DNA from: Phycisphaerae bacterium SM23_30
Lineage (GTDB): Bacteria; Planctomycetota; Phycisphaerae; Sedimentisphaerales; SM23-30
Length of the DNA stretch: 35,488 nt
Direction: 5' to 3'
Assembly: GCA_001303695.1 (NCBI GenBank)
Contig: LJUC01000005.1
Span: forward strand, 1 to 35,488
The translations under genes and the position numbers were made by a program. Below are positions 16,873 to 26,356 of the stretch, piece by piece (positions within the stretch are counted from its first letter, which is position 1; the number at the start of each line of letters is the position of its first letter). Under the pieces are notes generated by a model. It saw only the letters and a list, made by a program, of their open reading frames with translations. It had not been told where the DNA came from and ran no database searches.

Positions 16873-19800
16873 ATGAAACAAAGAAAAGGTCTATTTAGCG
16901 TCGCCATTTTAGCTTTGGTGCTTTTGGTCTGCGGTTTTGGTCTGACTCCAAATGCCCAAGCGGCAGATAAGATTGCGGTTACCATTCTTTCTCCAACATT
17001 CCCGGCGGCATTGGTCAACAATGACCATGTTACCGTCAGCTTTAAGTATACCACAGATGATTTGGGCGGGGTGCGTATTTGGGTAATTCCCTATACCAAA
17101 GGATCAATATCTCCTGGTGCGGCATGGCAAGGCTCAGCCTTGGAACCTTTTCCCAGCGGCTCGAGCAGCAGGTATTTTACCATTACCTCCGATGATGTGC
17201 ATGTAGATCAGTTTAGAATCTACATGAAATCTAACGCCTCAGGCAAGTTGCTTTTCGAAGATTTTATCGATGTGGATTATCATTTTGGTAATGCCATCGT
17301 CAATATTGTCCCCAGCCCTTCTTCTCCGCATGGGCTATTAAATGAGGAATATGTCCTGGTTGACTTTGACTATTCCACCAATAAAGTAAATGGTGTTCGT
17401 ATTTGGGTACTAGCTTATTCCGGTGGGGTCGTCAACCCGGATCAATGGTACTACGGTTCCCCGATTGTTTATGGCAGCGGCAGCCTCACCAGAGGTTTCA
17501 CTATTCCCGCTTCCGCGGGAGATGCGTTTGTCGATCAATTTAGAATCTACATGAGAGATGAAGACACCGGTCTGACGCTTTGGGAAAAATTCGTTGATGT
17601 GGAATACTATTTCGGTAATTCCATCACCAATATTAACATGGTTCCCGCCTCACCGTCCCTCCTGATAACCGGCCAAGACATAAACATTACCTTCGACTGT
17701 GCCACTATGGACCCCTTGGGGGCATATGTTTTTGCCCGACCCTACACCAATGGTGTGGTGACTTATGATTACGCGGCCTCCGGCGGGGATTATTTTACCG
17801 GAACGGATTCCGGCACCCAATCTTTTGATATTAACACCGATAACCAGAGAATCGATCAGATCAGATTCTATATGTATAATAACGATAAAACAGTAATTCT
17901 AGTAGATTTCTTTGTCGATGTGGATTATCATATCAGTGACTCCGGATCATGCATTTGGTATGTCGATGCCGACGCGGTCGGGTACGAAACGGGCCGTAAT
18001 TGGTATCATGCGTTCAACGATCTTCAGGATGCGTTGGGGGCGGCCTGGCCCGGGGATCAGATCTGGGTGGCAGAAGGTAATTACAAACCCGACCAGGGTG
18101 TCGGTTTCACTTCCGGTGATCGCAATGCCACCTTCTCCCTGAAAAACGAAGTGGAAATCTACGGCGGCTTCGGCGGCACCGAATCCATCCGCGACGAAAG
18201 AGATTGGCACGCCCACGAAACCATCCTCTCCGGTGAGATCGGCAACGGGGGAATGGTCACCGACAACAGTTTTCATGTGGTTTACAGCGCATCTAATGAC
18301 GCTACGGCCATCCTGGACGGATTCACTATCTCCGGCGGCTATAATGTCGGTGAGGCCTACCCGGATTACGTCGGGGCCGGCATGCTAATTATGATAGGAG
18401 GAGAACCAACTGTAAGCAACTGTTTGTTTACTGATAATGACGGCGGCAACGGGGGCGGTCTGGGTGTCTGGGCCTCGAGCAGCCCTTCTCTGTTCAACTG
18501 CATCTTCATGGACAACACGGCCAGCATCGCGGGCGGTGGAGTCTCCTTACAACACAGCAATCCGGTCTTTGTCTCCTGTATGTTCCTCGGGAATATTTCC
18601 GGCGGCGGCGGCGGCTTGATGGCTCTGGATAACTATGCCGCTCCTATACTTACCAACTGCGTTTTCAGCGGCAATTCCTCCGCCGGTTATGGAGGGGCGA
18701 TCTATAACGCCGGTGTCGGGGGCAATCCCAATGGTTTTCCCCCGGAACTGCAAAACTGCTCCCTCAACGAAAACTCCGCCGTTTTTTCCGGCGGCGGTAT
18801 TCATAACGCCGGCGGTAACGACGTGGTTCTCAACAGTTGTATCCTCTGGGCCAACACCGACGCCGGCGGCGACGATGAGTCAGCCCAATTTTTCGATTCG
18901 AGCGGCGCCCCGACTATTGAATACAGTTGTCTCCAGGGCTGGACGGGAGGCTGGGGTGGTCCGGGAAATATCGGAACCGATCCTATGTTTGTCGATCCGG
19001 ATGGCCTGGACGACATCCTGGGCAACCTGGATGACAACCTTAGGTTACAGGTAACATCGCCCTGTATTGATACCGGCGATCCAAATCCTTTAATGAATGA
19101 TTCCGATGGCACCCGTAACGACATGGGAGCTTACGGGGGACCGGGCGCCGATCTGGGAGGCATCGGGGTTATTCCAGGCAGTGGATTTCTCTTTACCGAC
19201 GTAGGTAATATCCCCCGTTCTGAAATCACACAAGACGACCTCAATCCCAACTTATTGCAGGGAACCGCCAATGTGGTGGGATCCGGCCTGGGTATTCCTA
19301 CTTATGTTAACACCGCCTTCGGCAGAAGCCTCTGGCTCCATGGCCTCTTCGGTGCTGATAACATGGATGATATTGATTACTACCAGGTTTTGGCTGGCCT
19401 CTGGGACGGCACTACCCCTCCCGATCCCCTCGAACCCGGCGACTGGGTTACTCTGGACGATAAACTGGTCAAGGTGCGCTGGTTCTATACCACCGAATGG
19501 GAGTCGGAATATGTTACTATCGGACCTCGCGAAATCGACGGCGTCGAAGATCTATATCTATTAACCCCCACGCCCACCGATGATATGTGGTCCCGCCTGA
19601 CAGTGAGGATCATCTGGAACACCAGAAATTACGCCAACGGCTTATATACCTTAACCGTCAAGGCCTATCGTGAGGATCCCCCCGGCAACCTGACTGATGT
19701 CACGGCGTCGCTGGGAGATATCGCCGCCGGCGAACTGATCCTGCGGATCGACAATACTCCGGTAACGTCGATCATCCACAACGTCAAATACGATCCCGAT

Positions 19801-20295
19801 AATCCCTACTATATCCCCGCCGACGATGGTGAGATCAAAGAATGCAGTATCATCAATCTCACCGATGAAAATGAAAACCTCCGCTTCACCCTCACCGCAA
19901 GTCATGCCAACGGCTTTTTAAGACAATTCACCCTGGACAACATCTGGGGTAAAAACCAAAACGGCGGCGTCATCGCCCAGGAATTATATTCCAATCCGCC
20001 ACCACTCTGGAATGGCGTAACAAATACAGAATATCAATCCCAATTTGCTCCCGACCCGCCCGGCAACCTTCAACCATGGCGACGCTGTGCCTATCAATTC
20101 CGGCTGCGGGTGTGGCCGCGCATCACCAACGGTTTCGGGTACCTCGGCCACAGCGAGTTCAACGACCATTACTTCCTAGACTTGCCCGGCGTCCTGGACT
20201 GCTCCGTCTATGACGTTGACAACAACAGCTTTATTAATATGATCGACTTTGCCGCCTTTGCCCAATTTTGGCTCAAATCCTGCATCATTGAATAA
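16873..20295 (+). CDS. Giant secreted protein: three N-terminal repeats, beta-helix, dockerin-like tail
   Basis: 1140 residues with a Sec signal peptide (SVAILALVLLVCGFGLTPNAQA). Three tandem repeats of about 105-109 residues follow (about 34-139, 140-248, 249-355), each ending in D-Q-(F/I)-R-(I/F)-Y-M ... F-(I/V)-D-V-(D/E)-Y. Residues about 362-720 start with WYVDADAVGYETGRNWYHAF and GDQIWVAEGNYKPDQG, then cycle through short turns (NCLFTDNDGGNGGGL, NCIFMDNTASIAGGGV, NCVFSGNSSAGYGGAI): a right-handed parallel beta-helix as in polysaccharide-binding or lyase-like proteins. A domain of unknown fold (about 780-1100) precedes the terminal VYDVDNNSFINMIDFAAFAQ, a single dockerin/EF-hand-like calcium motif common at the ends of Phycisphaerae secreted proteins. 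The probable role is surface attachment or glycan interaction; no catalytic residues were identified. It converges with the next gene, only 6 nt apart. Confidence 0.85.
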   Translation: MKQRKGLFSVAILALVLLVCGFGLTPNAQAADKIAVTILSPTFPAALVNNDHVTVSFKYTTDDLGGVRIWVIPYTKGSISPGAAWQGSALEPFPSGSSSRYFTITSDDVHVDQFRIYMKSNASGKLLFEDFIDVDYHFGNAIVNIVPSPSSPHGLLNEEYVLVDFDYSTNKVNGVRIWVLAYSGGVVNPDQWYYGSPIVYGSGSLTRGFTIPASAGDAFVDQFRIYMRDEDTGLTLWEKFVDVEYYFGNSITNINMVPASPSLLITGQDINITFDCATMDPLGAYVFARPYTNGVVTYDYAASGGDYFTGTDSGTQSFDINTDNQRIDQIRFYMYNNDKTVILVDFFVDVDYHISDSGSCIWYVDADAVGYETGRNWYHAFNDLQDALGAAWPGDQIWVAEGNYKPDQGVGFTSGDRNATFSLKNEVEIYGGFGGTESIRDERDWHAHETILSGEIGNGGMVTDNSFHVVYSASNDATAILDGFTISGGYNVGEAYPDYVGAGMLIMIGGEPTVSNCLFTDNDGGNGGGLGVWASSSPSLFNCIFMDNTASIAGGGVSLQHSNPVFVSCMFLGNISGGGGGLMALDNYAAPILTNCVFSGNSSAGYGGAIYNAGVGGNPNGFPPELQNCSLNENSAVFSGGGIHNAGGNDVVLNSCILWANTDAGGDDESAQFFDSSGAPTIEYSCLQGWTGGWGGPGNIGTDPMFVDPDGLDDILGNLDDNLRLQVTSPCIDTGDPNPLMNDSDGTRNDMGAYGGPGADLGGIGVIPGSGFLFTDVGNIPRSEITQDDLNPNLLQGTANVVGSGLGIPTYVNTAFGRSLWLHGLFGADNMDDIDYYQVLAGLWDGTTPPDPLEPGDWVTLDDKLVKVRWFYTTEWESEYVTIGPREIDGVEDLYLLTPTPTDDMWSRLTVRIIWNTRNYANGLYTLTVKAYREDPPGNLTDVTASLGDIAAGELILRIDNTPVTSIIHNVKYDPDNPYYIPADDGEIKECSIINLTDENENLRFTLTASHANGFLRQFTLDNIWGKNQNGGVIAQELYSNPPPLWNGVTNTEYQSQFAPDPPGNLQPWRRCAYQFRLRVWPRITNGFGYLGHSEFNDHYFLDLPGVLDCSVYDVDNNSFINMIDFAAFAQFWLKSCIIE

Positions 20296-20301
20296 GGCCC
20301 T

Positions 20302-21549
20302 TTATAGGAGGCCCAAAACCTCCGCTCCTTTACCCTGGGCGATGAGGGATTGGTATGATTTGAGTTCTTTTTGGATGGCCGGGTCGGTGAGGTAGATGGT
20401 TTTATGTCTTTCGGCGGACATGTAGGCGGCCTGGACGAGTTTGGTGATCTCCAGGCCGTATTGCCAGTTTAGCAAGGCATCCCGGCCGGCCAGGAACGCA
20501 TCGCGCATATCCGCCAGCTCATCCACATAACCGTATAGATCAACTTCGTTAGGCTGTACCGTCAGCAGGCCCCGTGTAGCGGTGGCTTTTTCCAAAGCAC
20601 TCTCGGCGTCGGCCGCCGCTGCGGCAGCGGCGTCGCTGATAAATATCTCCAGAGGCGAACTAAGAGAATTGACCTCGAAGGCATAACCCGGTCCCAGCCC
20701 GTCCATCATCAGACGCAGTCCCTGTTTGTCGTACATCCAGGAATTGGTGAATTGACCTATGACCATTTGGTTGGTATCGGGATGGCGAAATTTAATCGTT
20801 CCGGTGCAAAAATCCTCCGCCGGGGTCTTACCATAATCAACGCCCATCCGATCCCGCAATTCTCTACGATATTTGTCCCGGCCCCATTTGAGAAGCGCGG
20901 TTTCGGCGGTTACCCAGACCGGTTCCAGAAACGTTACCGGTTTGCCCACGGGGGTGAGAACAAACCAGGATACCGCGATGCTGTGACAGCCCATATCAGA
21001 GAGCACCCCGCCGCCCTGCCGGATCGGATCCCAGAACCAAGGTTCGTGAGGTCCGGCGTGTTCTTCGGCACAGCGGGCCAGGGCGACCGGTCCCATCGTT
21101 TTTTGTACCGGCTCCAGTTGGGAACGGGCGTTTTTAATGGCCTTGATGTGAATTTGATTTTCGAAGTAAGCGGTGGGTAATTTTATCGGGCTGACTAACT
21201 CAACGAGACGTTGGGCTTCGGCGACGGTGCGGCCCAGCGGCTTTTCACAGATTATCCCTTTCAGTTCGGCTCCGGCTTTCACGGCCTCGACTATCTGCTC
21301 AGTCAACTCGATCCGGACGTAGTTCGGGGCAAATAACGCCACCACCGCGCTGTTTTTGCAAAGCTCCTTCACGTTGGGATATACCCTGCAGTCACCAAGC
21401 CCATTATCCCGGGCGAATTGAGCCAATTTATCCGCCCCTTTCAGGGCATAAACCCCTGCCAGCTCCACGCCGCGAACCATTTTCATCGCCTGGGCCTGAA
21501 AATTGCCGATAAAACCCGCTCCGATGCATCCCAGTTTCAGCATTTCCAT
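20302..21549 (-). CDS. Gfo/Idh/MocA family NAD(P)-dependent oxidoreductase (cytoplasmic)
   Basis: 415 residues. The N-terminal Rossmann fold starts LKLGCIGAGFIGNFQAQAM (GxGxxG). The family EKP motif is present in IICEKPLGRTVAEAQRLV, and DMGCHSIAVSWFV is the catalytic DxxxH-type segment. No signal peptide. Members oxidise or reduce sugars, inositols or their derivatives with NAD(P), often through 3-keto-sugar intermediates. An alanine-rich insert (AAAAAAADAESALEKA) lies near residues 305-325. The gene is divergent from the plus-strand operon starting at 21834 and may be regulated with it. The substrate is unknown. Confidence 0.92.
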   Translation of the reverse strand: MEMLKLGCIGAGFIGNFQAQAMKMVRGVELAGVYALKGADKLAQFARDNGLGDCRVYPNVKELCKNSAVVALFAPNYVRIELTEQIVEAVKAGAELKGIICEKPLGRTVAEAQRLVELVSPIKLPTAYFENQIHIKAIKNARSQLEPVQKTMGPVALARCAEEHAGPHEPWFWDPIRQGGGVLSDMGCHSIAVSWFVLTPVGKPVTFLEPVWVTAETALLKWGRDKYRRELRDRMGVDYGKTPAEDFCTGTIKFRHPDTNQMVIGQFTNSWMYDKQGLRLMMDGLGPGYAFEVNSLSSPLEIFISDAAAAAAADAESALEKATATRGLLTVQPNEVDLYGYVDELADMRDAFLAGRDALLNWQYGLEITKLVQAAYMSAERHKTIYLTDPAIQKELKSYQSLIAQGKGAEVLGLL

Positions 21550-21752
21550 AGGTAAAAATCTCCATTTATCACAGGTTCATAGGTTAAAATTCGCAGCTTC
21601 CTGCCGCCCGAGGCAACAAGACGTAACATATTGCCATTAAAGTAAATATGTCGCCGTCATTATAGCTGACGATGTAAAAGTAATTATTTCTTCTAGCAAA
21701 AAAAGCAAGAGCCGGTCAAGGGAATTTTTCCCCGAAATCGCGGATATTACCC

Positions 21753-21781
21753 TTGCGACAAACGATCTGTGAAAAGATAAT
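21753..21781 (+). promoter_or_regulatory. Candidate promoter of the sugar-oxidoreductase operon
   Basis: TTGCGA (21753-21758), 17 nt, GATAAT (21776-21781), 52 nt before ATG 21834. This placement supports the downstream start, because the ORF-track start at 21753 would lie inside the promoter. Confidence 0.45.
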
Positions 21782-21833
21782 AACCAATTTAATAAGGCTT
21801 AAAAAATGTGCATTTTTATCAGGAAATACAGCC

Positions 21834-23174
21834 ATGAAAAACCAAAACAGAAATCATAAATCAAAGGGCCGCAAGATTTCCCGGCGCGATTTTATCGGCA
21901 GCGCCGTGACCACGGCGGCGGCGTTTACCATTGTGCCCCGACACGTGCTGGGCGGTCCCGGCCATACTCCACCCAGCGAAAAGCTCAATATTGCCGGTAT
22001 CGGAGTAGGCGGACAGGGAAAATCCGACCTGGAAAATCTCCGCAGTGAAAATATCGTCGCCCTGTGCGACGTGGACCAGGAATACGCCGCCAAGACGTTT
22101 AAGGCATTCCCCCAGGCTAAAGTCTATAACGACTTCCGTATAATGCTGGAAGAGCAAAAAGACATCGACGCCGTCGTGGTCGCCACCCCGGACCACACCC
22201 ACGCGGTAATTGCCATGGCCGCCATGAAAATGGGTAAACACGTTTATTGCCAGAAACCTTTGACCCATAAGATCTCCGAAGCTCGCGCCCTTACCGAGGC
22301 GGCCCGCAAATACCAGGTGGTCACCCAGATGGGCATTCATATCCACGCTACCGCCTCTTTAAGGCTGGCCGTGGAGATGCTCAAAACGGGCGCTATCGGC
22401 AAGGTCCGCGAAGTCCATCTGTGGTGCAACCGGGGCTGGGGATTAGGAAACATTTCTCGTCCCCAAGAAACGCCGCCCGTGCCGGATACCCTTGATTGGG
22501 ATCTATGGCTGGGACCGGCGCCTGCCCGTCCCTATCATCCTGTCTATTTGCCGGTTGACTGGCGCTGCTGGCGGGATTTTGGAACGGCCTCTTTGGGTGA
22601 TATGGGTTGCCATATTTTTGACGTGGCGGCCTGGGCGTTGGATTTGGGGCCGCCCTCCAGCGTTTATGCCCGCAGCGCCCCATTCAGCGAGGAAAGTTAT
22701 CAGGTCGCCACTACCGTGCATTATGAATTCCCCGCTCAAGGCGACCGGCCCGCTCTAAAGCTTACCTGGTACGACGGCGGCATGAAACCTCCCCGCCCCA
22801 AAGAACTGGAGGACGATCGTTATCTGCCCGCCAACGGCGGACTTTATATTGGTGAGGAGGGCGCTTTAATCTCTACTCATTTTGGCCCCGCCCCCCAGCT
22901 TTTGCCTTTATCCCGAATGCAAGAGTATAAAAAGCCCGAACCTTTCCTCGGCCGTATCAAAAGCCACTATGACGAATGGGTACAGGGCTGTAAGGGCGGT
23001 CCGAAACCCTCAACCAACTTTGATTATTCAGGACCGCTGACCGAGACGGTGCTGCTGGGCAACGTGGCGGTGGCAACGGGTAAAAAGCTGTACTGGGATG
23101 GAAAAAAGATAACTAATGAACCTGAGGCGAACCAGTATCTGGAATATGAATACCGCCCGGGATGGATATTATAG
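21834..23174 (+). CDS. Tat-exported Gfo/Idh/MocA family oxidoreductase
   Basis: The ORF track begins at 21753; ATG 21834 is preferred because AGGAAA precedes it and it places a twin-arginine signal near the N-terminus (KISRRDFIGSAVTTAAAFTIVP). This gives 446 residues. Export through Tat fits a folded, NAD(P)-carrying enzyme, a common arrangement in Planctomycetota and Verrucomicrobiota. The Rossmann part reads LNIAGIGVGGQGKSDLENL. The usual EKP motif is CQKPLTHKISEARALTEAA (Gln for Glu), and DMGCHIFDVAAWAL carries the catalytic histidine. It is the first gene of a run with gaps of 13, 52, 24 and 66 nt. It is probably a sugar or glycoside oxidoreductase; the substrate is unknown. Confidence 0.93.
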   Translation: MKNQNRNHKSKGRKISRRDFIGSAVTTAAAFTIVPRHVLGGPGHTPPSEKLNIAGIGVGGQGKSDLENLRSENIVALCDVDQEYAAKTFKAFPQAKVYNDFRIMLEEQKDIDAVVVATPDHTHAVIAMAAMKMGKHVYCQKPLTHKISEARALTEAARKYQVVTQMGIHIHATASLRLAVEMLKTGAIGKVREVHLWCNRGWGLGNISRPQETPPVPDTLDWDLWLGPAPARPYHPVYLPVDWRCWRDFGTASLGDMGCHIFDVAAWALDLGPPSSVYARSAPFSEESYQVATTVHYEFPAQGDRPALKLTWYDGGMKPPRPKELEDDRYLPANGGLYIGEEGALISTHFGPAPQLLPLSRMQEYKKPEPFLGRIKSHYDEWVQGCKGGPKPSTNFDYSGPLTETVLLGNVAVATGKKLYWDGKKITNEPEANQYLEYEYRPGWIL

Positions 23175-23187
23175 AATTTGAGACCGA

Positions 23188-24213
23188 ATGCAAACGCAGC
23201 GAGTTGGAATAGTCGGCTTTGGGTTCATGGGGCGGATGCACTATCGCTGTTGGAAGCAATTAGAACAGATTCAGATTGCTGCTATCTGCGACAGCAATCC
23301 TGATATTATTAAAGATACCAAAAGGCCCGTCGGTAATATCGAAGGAGCGGCAGAAACCGTCGATTTCAGCAGCACCAAAATTTTCGCTGATTTTGAACGG
23401 ATGCTCGCCGAACAGCAGCTCGATGCCGTCTCTATTACCTTGCCGACCCATATGCATCCGCAGTTTACGGAAAAAGCCCTTGCCGCCGGGGTGCATGTCT
23501 TGTGCGAAAAGCCCATGGCCCTGAACGTCGCGGACTGCCGGCGGATGATCGCCGCGGCCCAAAAGAGCGGTAAAATTCTGCAGATCGGCCATTGCGTTCG
23601 ATTTTGGCCCGAATACGCCAAAGCCAGAGAATTGGTCGATAGCGGCGCATACGGCAATTTGATCGCCGCCAGTTTTCGCCGGTTGGCGTCGCCTCCCGAC
23701 TGGGCGGCCGACAACTGGTTCGCCGACGAACAACGCTCCGGCGGTATGGTCCTGGACCTGCACATTCACGATACCGATTACGTGCAATATTTATTAGGCC
23801 GGCCCCGGGCGGTCCATAGCTTCGCCTCCCACAGACCGGATGGGTCGATTCCCCATATCGTAACTCAGTACCTTTATGACGATGAGAAAGTGATTACTGC
23901 CGAAGGCGGCTGGATTATGATGCCGTCGTTCGGTTTTGAGATGAGTTTTAATCTGGTGCTTGAAAAAGCCACTATCGTTTATGACTGCACCCGGCAGCCG
24001 ACATTTAAGGTCTGCCCCGCCGGGGGCGAGGCCTTTACGCCTGACGTGGCGGAAGGTGACGGTTATCTTCAGGAGATAGCCCATTTCGCTCGTCTGATCC
24101 GCGGCGCAAAGGTTGCCCAAGTCACCACGCCCCAACAATCGTGCGATTCGGTCCGCATCATCGAAGCGGAAAAACAATCTGCGAAAACCGGAGAAAAGAT
24201 TCTAATTGAATAG
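23188..24213 (+). CDS. Gfo/Idh/MocA family oxidoreductase (cytoplasmic)
   Basis: 341 residues, no signal peptide, 13 nt after the Tat-exported relative. Rossmann start RVGIVGFGFMGRMHYRCW, the canonical VLCEKPMALNVADCRRMI with the family lysine, then QIGHCVRFWPEYAKARELV and the catalytic segment DLHIHDTDYVQYLLG. It would oxidise or reduce a sugar-like substrate with NAD(P) in the cytoplasm. With the exported relative, the isomerase and the permease it outlines a route in which a glycoside is modified outside, imported, and processed by a second dehydrogenase and an epimerase. That scheme is inference from neighbourhood. The gene ends at a GC-rich palindrome that starts right after its TAG. Confidence 0.92.
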   Translation: MQTQRVGIVGFGFMGRMHYRCWKQLEQIQIAAICDSNPDIIKDTKRPVGNIEGAAETVDFSSTKIFADFERMLAEQQLDAVSITLPTHMHPQFTEKALAAGVHVLCEKPMALNVADCRRMIAAAQKSGKILQIGHCVRFWPEYAKARELVDSGAYGNLIAASFRRLASPPDWAADNWFADEQRSGGMVLDLHIHDTDYVQYLLGRPRAVHSFASHRPDGSIPHIVTQYLYDDEKVITAEGGWIMMPSFGFEMSFNLVLEKATIVYDCTRQPTFKVCPAGGEAFTPDVAEGDGYLQEIAHFARLIRGAKVAQVTTPQQSCDSVRIIEAEKQSAKTGEKILIE

Positions 24214-24215
24214 GC

Positions 24216-24235
24216 GGGGCGGGCCCTTGGCCCCC
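24216..24235. repeat. GC-rich palindrome, GGGCC-CTT-GGCCC type
   Basis: A short inverted repeat in the 52-nt gap between two operon genes, matching the style of GGGTGGGCTCTTGGCCCGCCC at 27890-27910. It may be a small processing or stability element within the operon mRNA. Confidence 0.55.
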
Positions 24236-24265
24236 TATTTTAATAGCAGCAAAGGGTAATTGTAT

Positions 24266-25087
24266 ATGTTGAAGTGTTATCATTGGCCTATCGGAGTCTG
24301 CAGTTGGTCCCTGCAAATGGACGTCCCGGGCGTGGCCGAGGCGATGAAAAAACTCGACCTCGAACACATTCATCTGGCCGTCAGGCCGGCCCTGGAAGAG
24401 AGCGGCGCCGAATACCTGCGGGCGGTGCGTGAACAAAACTGGACCATTACCAGTTGCATGATCGATTTTCCTCAGGAGGACTATTCCTCCCTGGAGGCCA
24501 TCAAGCGCACCGGCGGCGTGGGCCCGGATGAATACTGGCCCGGCAACAAGGAACTGGTGTTAAAAGCCATAGACGCTACTGCCGATTTAGAGGTGAAGTA
24601 CCTCTCGTTTCATGCCGGCTTTCTCGACCACACCAAGCCGGCCTACGCCCAGAAATTTTACGACCGGGTCGGGGTGCTGGCCGACGCCGCCCAGCTCCAG
24701 GGCGTCGTCCTGCTCATGGAGACCGGCCAGGAAACCGCCGCCGACCTGCGGCTTTTCCTGGAGGAGCTGAATCATTCCGCCCTGGCCGTCAATTTCGACC
24801 CGGCTAATATGATCCTTTACGACAAAGGAAATCCCATCGAAGCGATGGAAATCCTGGCCCGCTGGATCAAACACATCCACATTAAAGACGCTCACCGCAC
24901 TAAAACGCCCGGCACCTGGGGCGCCGAAGTGCCCTGGGGCGCCGGCCAGGTCAACGACCAACTGTTCCTGCATACCCTTAAAAAAATCAACTTCGCCGGG
25001 GCCTTGGCCGTCGAACGCGAAGCCGGCTCCGACCGCCTCGGAGATATTAAATTCGCCGTCGAAAAACTTAGTGATTTTAGTGGTTAA
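24266..25087 (+). CDS. Sugar phosphate isomerase/epimerase, xylose-isomerase-like TIM barrel
   Basis: The ORF track starts at TTG 24260; ATG 24266 has better spacing from AGGG and gives 273 residues. The fold is the AP endonuclease 2 / xylose isomerase-like barrel: PIGVCSWSLQ at the first strand, LSFHAGF, the metal-binding glutamate in LLMETGQE, aspartate in AVNFDPANM, histidines in HIHIKDAH, and the last-strand glutamate in LAVEREAG. Such enzymes isomerise or epimerise keto-sugars, or act as 3-keto-glycoside lyases, and they habitually neighbour Gfo/Idh/MocA genes in Planctomycetota. The gene is the third of the operon. The exact substrate cannot be assigned. Confidence 0.9.
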   Translation: MLKCYHWPIGVCSWSLQMDVPGVAEAMKKLDLEHIHLAVRPALEESGAEYLRAVREQNWTITSCMIDFPQEDYSSLEAIKRTGGVGPDEYWPGNKELVLKAIDATADLEVKYLSFHAGFLDHTKPAYAQKFYDRVGVLADAAQLQGVVLLMETGQETAADLRLFLEELNHSALAVNFDPANMILYDKGNPIEAMEILARWIKHIHIKDAHRTKTPGTWGAEVPWGAGQVNDQLFLHTLKKINFAGALAVEREAGSDRLGDIKFAVEKLSDFSG

Positions 25088-25111
25088 CTGTTAGTAAGAA
25101 AGGACGTTGCT

Positions 25112-26290
25112 GTGGAGCTAAAATTATACCTTCCTTTGAGCGTGATGATGTTTCTGGAGTTTGCCATCTGGGGCGCGTGGGCGCCTATTTTGGCTTCTCA
25201 TTTGGTGGGCCCCTTAAAGATGAGCGGCAAGCAGACCGGCTGGATCTACGCTACTTTATGGCTCGGATGCATCGTGGCGCCATTTGCCGGCGGACAAATT
25301 GCCGACCGCTGGGTTGCAACAGAGCAATTTCTAGCGGCGGTGCATTTGATTGGCGGCGTGGTCTTGTTGTTGGCGGCCTTTCAAAAAAGATTCTGGGGAT
25401 TGTTTGGATTAATGGGATTTTACGCCTTGCTTTATGCTCCGACACTGGCGTTGGTCAATTCTTTGATGTTTACCCACTTGACCGATCCCGACGCGCAAGC
25501 TGGCAACGTTCGCGTTTGGGGCACGATCGGCTGGATCGTCGCCGGACTTTTCATAGCCCTGTGGCGGCGCTCGGGAAAATTGAGAATCAAAGGCAGTGAC
25601 GCCCTGACCCTGGCCGGAATATTATCTTTGATTATGGGGGTATTTTGCTTTTTCCTTCCTCACACCCCTCCTCCCGACCAGCCGGGAAACCCGTTGGCCT
25701 TCATGGATGCCTTTGGGCTGCTCAAAGATGCAAACTTTTTAATTTTCTTGGTTATCTCTTTTATCGTTACTACCGAGTTGCAGTTCTACTATGTGCCGAC
25801 GGCGCCCTTTCTGGAGGATATCGGCGTCAAACATAAAAATGTCTCTGCCGTGATGTCCGTCGCGCAAATGGCCGAAATTATCGCCATGGTTTTATTGTTG
25901 GATTATTCTCTGGATAAATTTGGTTACCGCTGGACGTTGGTGATTGGCGTTATCGCCTGGCCTTTGCGTTATATTGTCTTTGCCATGATGAGGCCCGTGT
26001 GGCTGGTGATTTCTTCGCTGACCCTTCACGGTTTAGGTTATACCTTCTTTTTCTTCGTGGGGCAGATGTATGTCGATAGAGTAGCACCGGACGACATCAA
26101 AGCCTCTGCGCAGGCCCTTATTGCCGTGGTGACTTTGGGATTAGGTAACTTCGTAGGCACTCAAATAACCGGCGTTATTATGGATTACTTCAAAAAAGAA
26201 GACAAATTCCGCTGGCGGCCGATTTTCCTGGTGCCCTGTGTCCTGACTATTCTATGTGCGGTAGCCTTTTTGTTGTTCTTCAAAGATTAA
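25112..26290 (+). CDS. MFS transporter, nucleoside-permease (NupG)-like
   Basis: 392 residues. GTG start with AAAGGA upstream, 24 nt after the isomerase gene. About twelve hydrophobic segments are visible from the N-terminal LPLSVMMFLEFAIWGAWAPIL onward, with the loop QIADRWVATEQFL (the DRW element of the NupG group) between the second and third segments. NupG-like permeases carry nucleosides with protons; in Planctomycetota relatives are often found with sugar-oxidoreductase clusters, so a sugar or glycoside cargo is more likely here. This is an inner-membrane protein. Confidence 0.88.
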   Translation: MELKLYLPLSVMMFLEFAIWGAWAPILASHLVGPLKMSGKQTGWIYATLWLGCIVAPFAGGQIADRWVATEQFLAAVHLIGGVVLLLAAFQKRFWGLFGLMGFYALLYAPTLALVNSLMFTHLTDPDAQAGNVRVWGTIGWIVAGLFIALWRRSGKLRIKGSDALTLAGILSLIMGVFCFFLPHTPPPDQPGNPLAFMDAFGLLKDANFLIFLVISFIVTTELQFYYVPTAPFLEDIGVKHKNVSAVMSVAQMAEIIAMVLLLDYSLDKFGYRWTLVIGVIAWPLRYIVFAMMRPVWLVISSLTLHGLGYTFFFFVGQMYVDRVAPDDIKASAQALIAVVTLGLGNFVGTQITGVIMDYFKKEDKFRWRPIFLVPCVLTILCAVAFLLFFKD

Positions 26291-26356
26291 ACCCGTATCG
26301 GCCTAAAACGAATTTTAAGTATATCAGTTGAAATATCTCCGAATTAAGAGGTGTTT

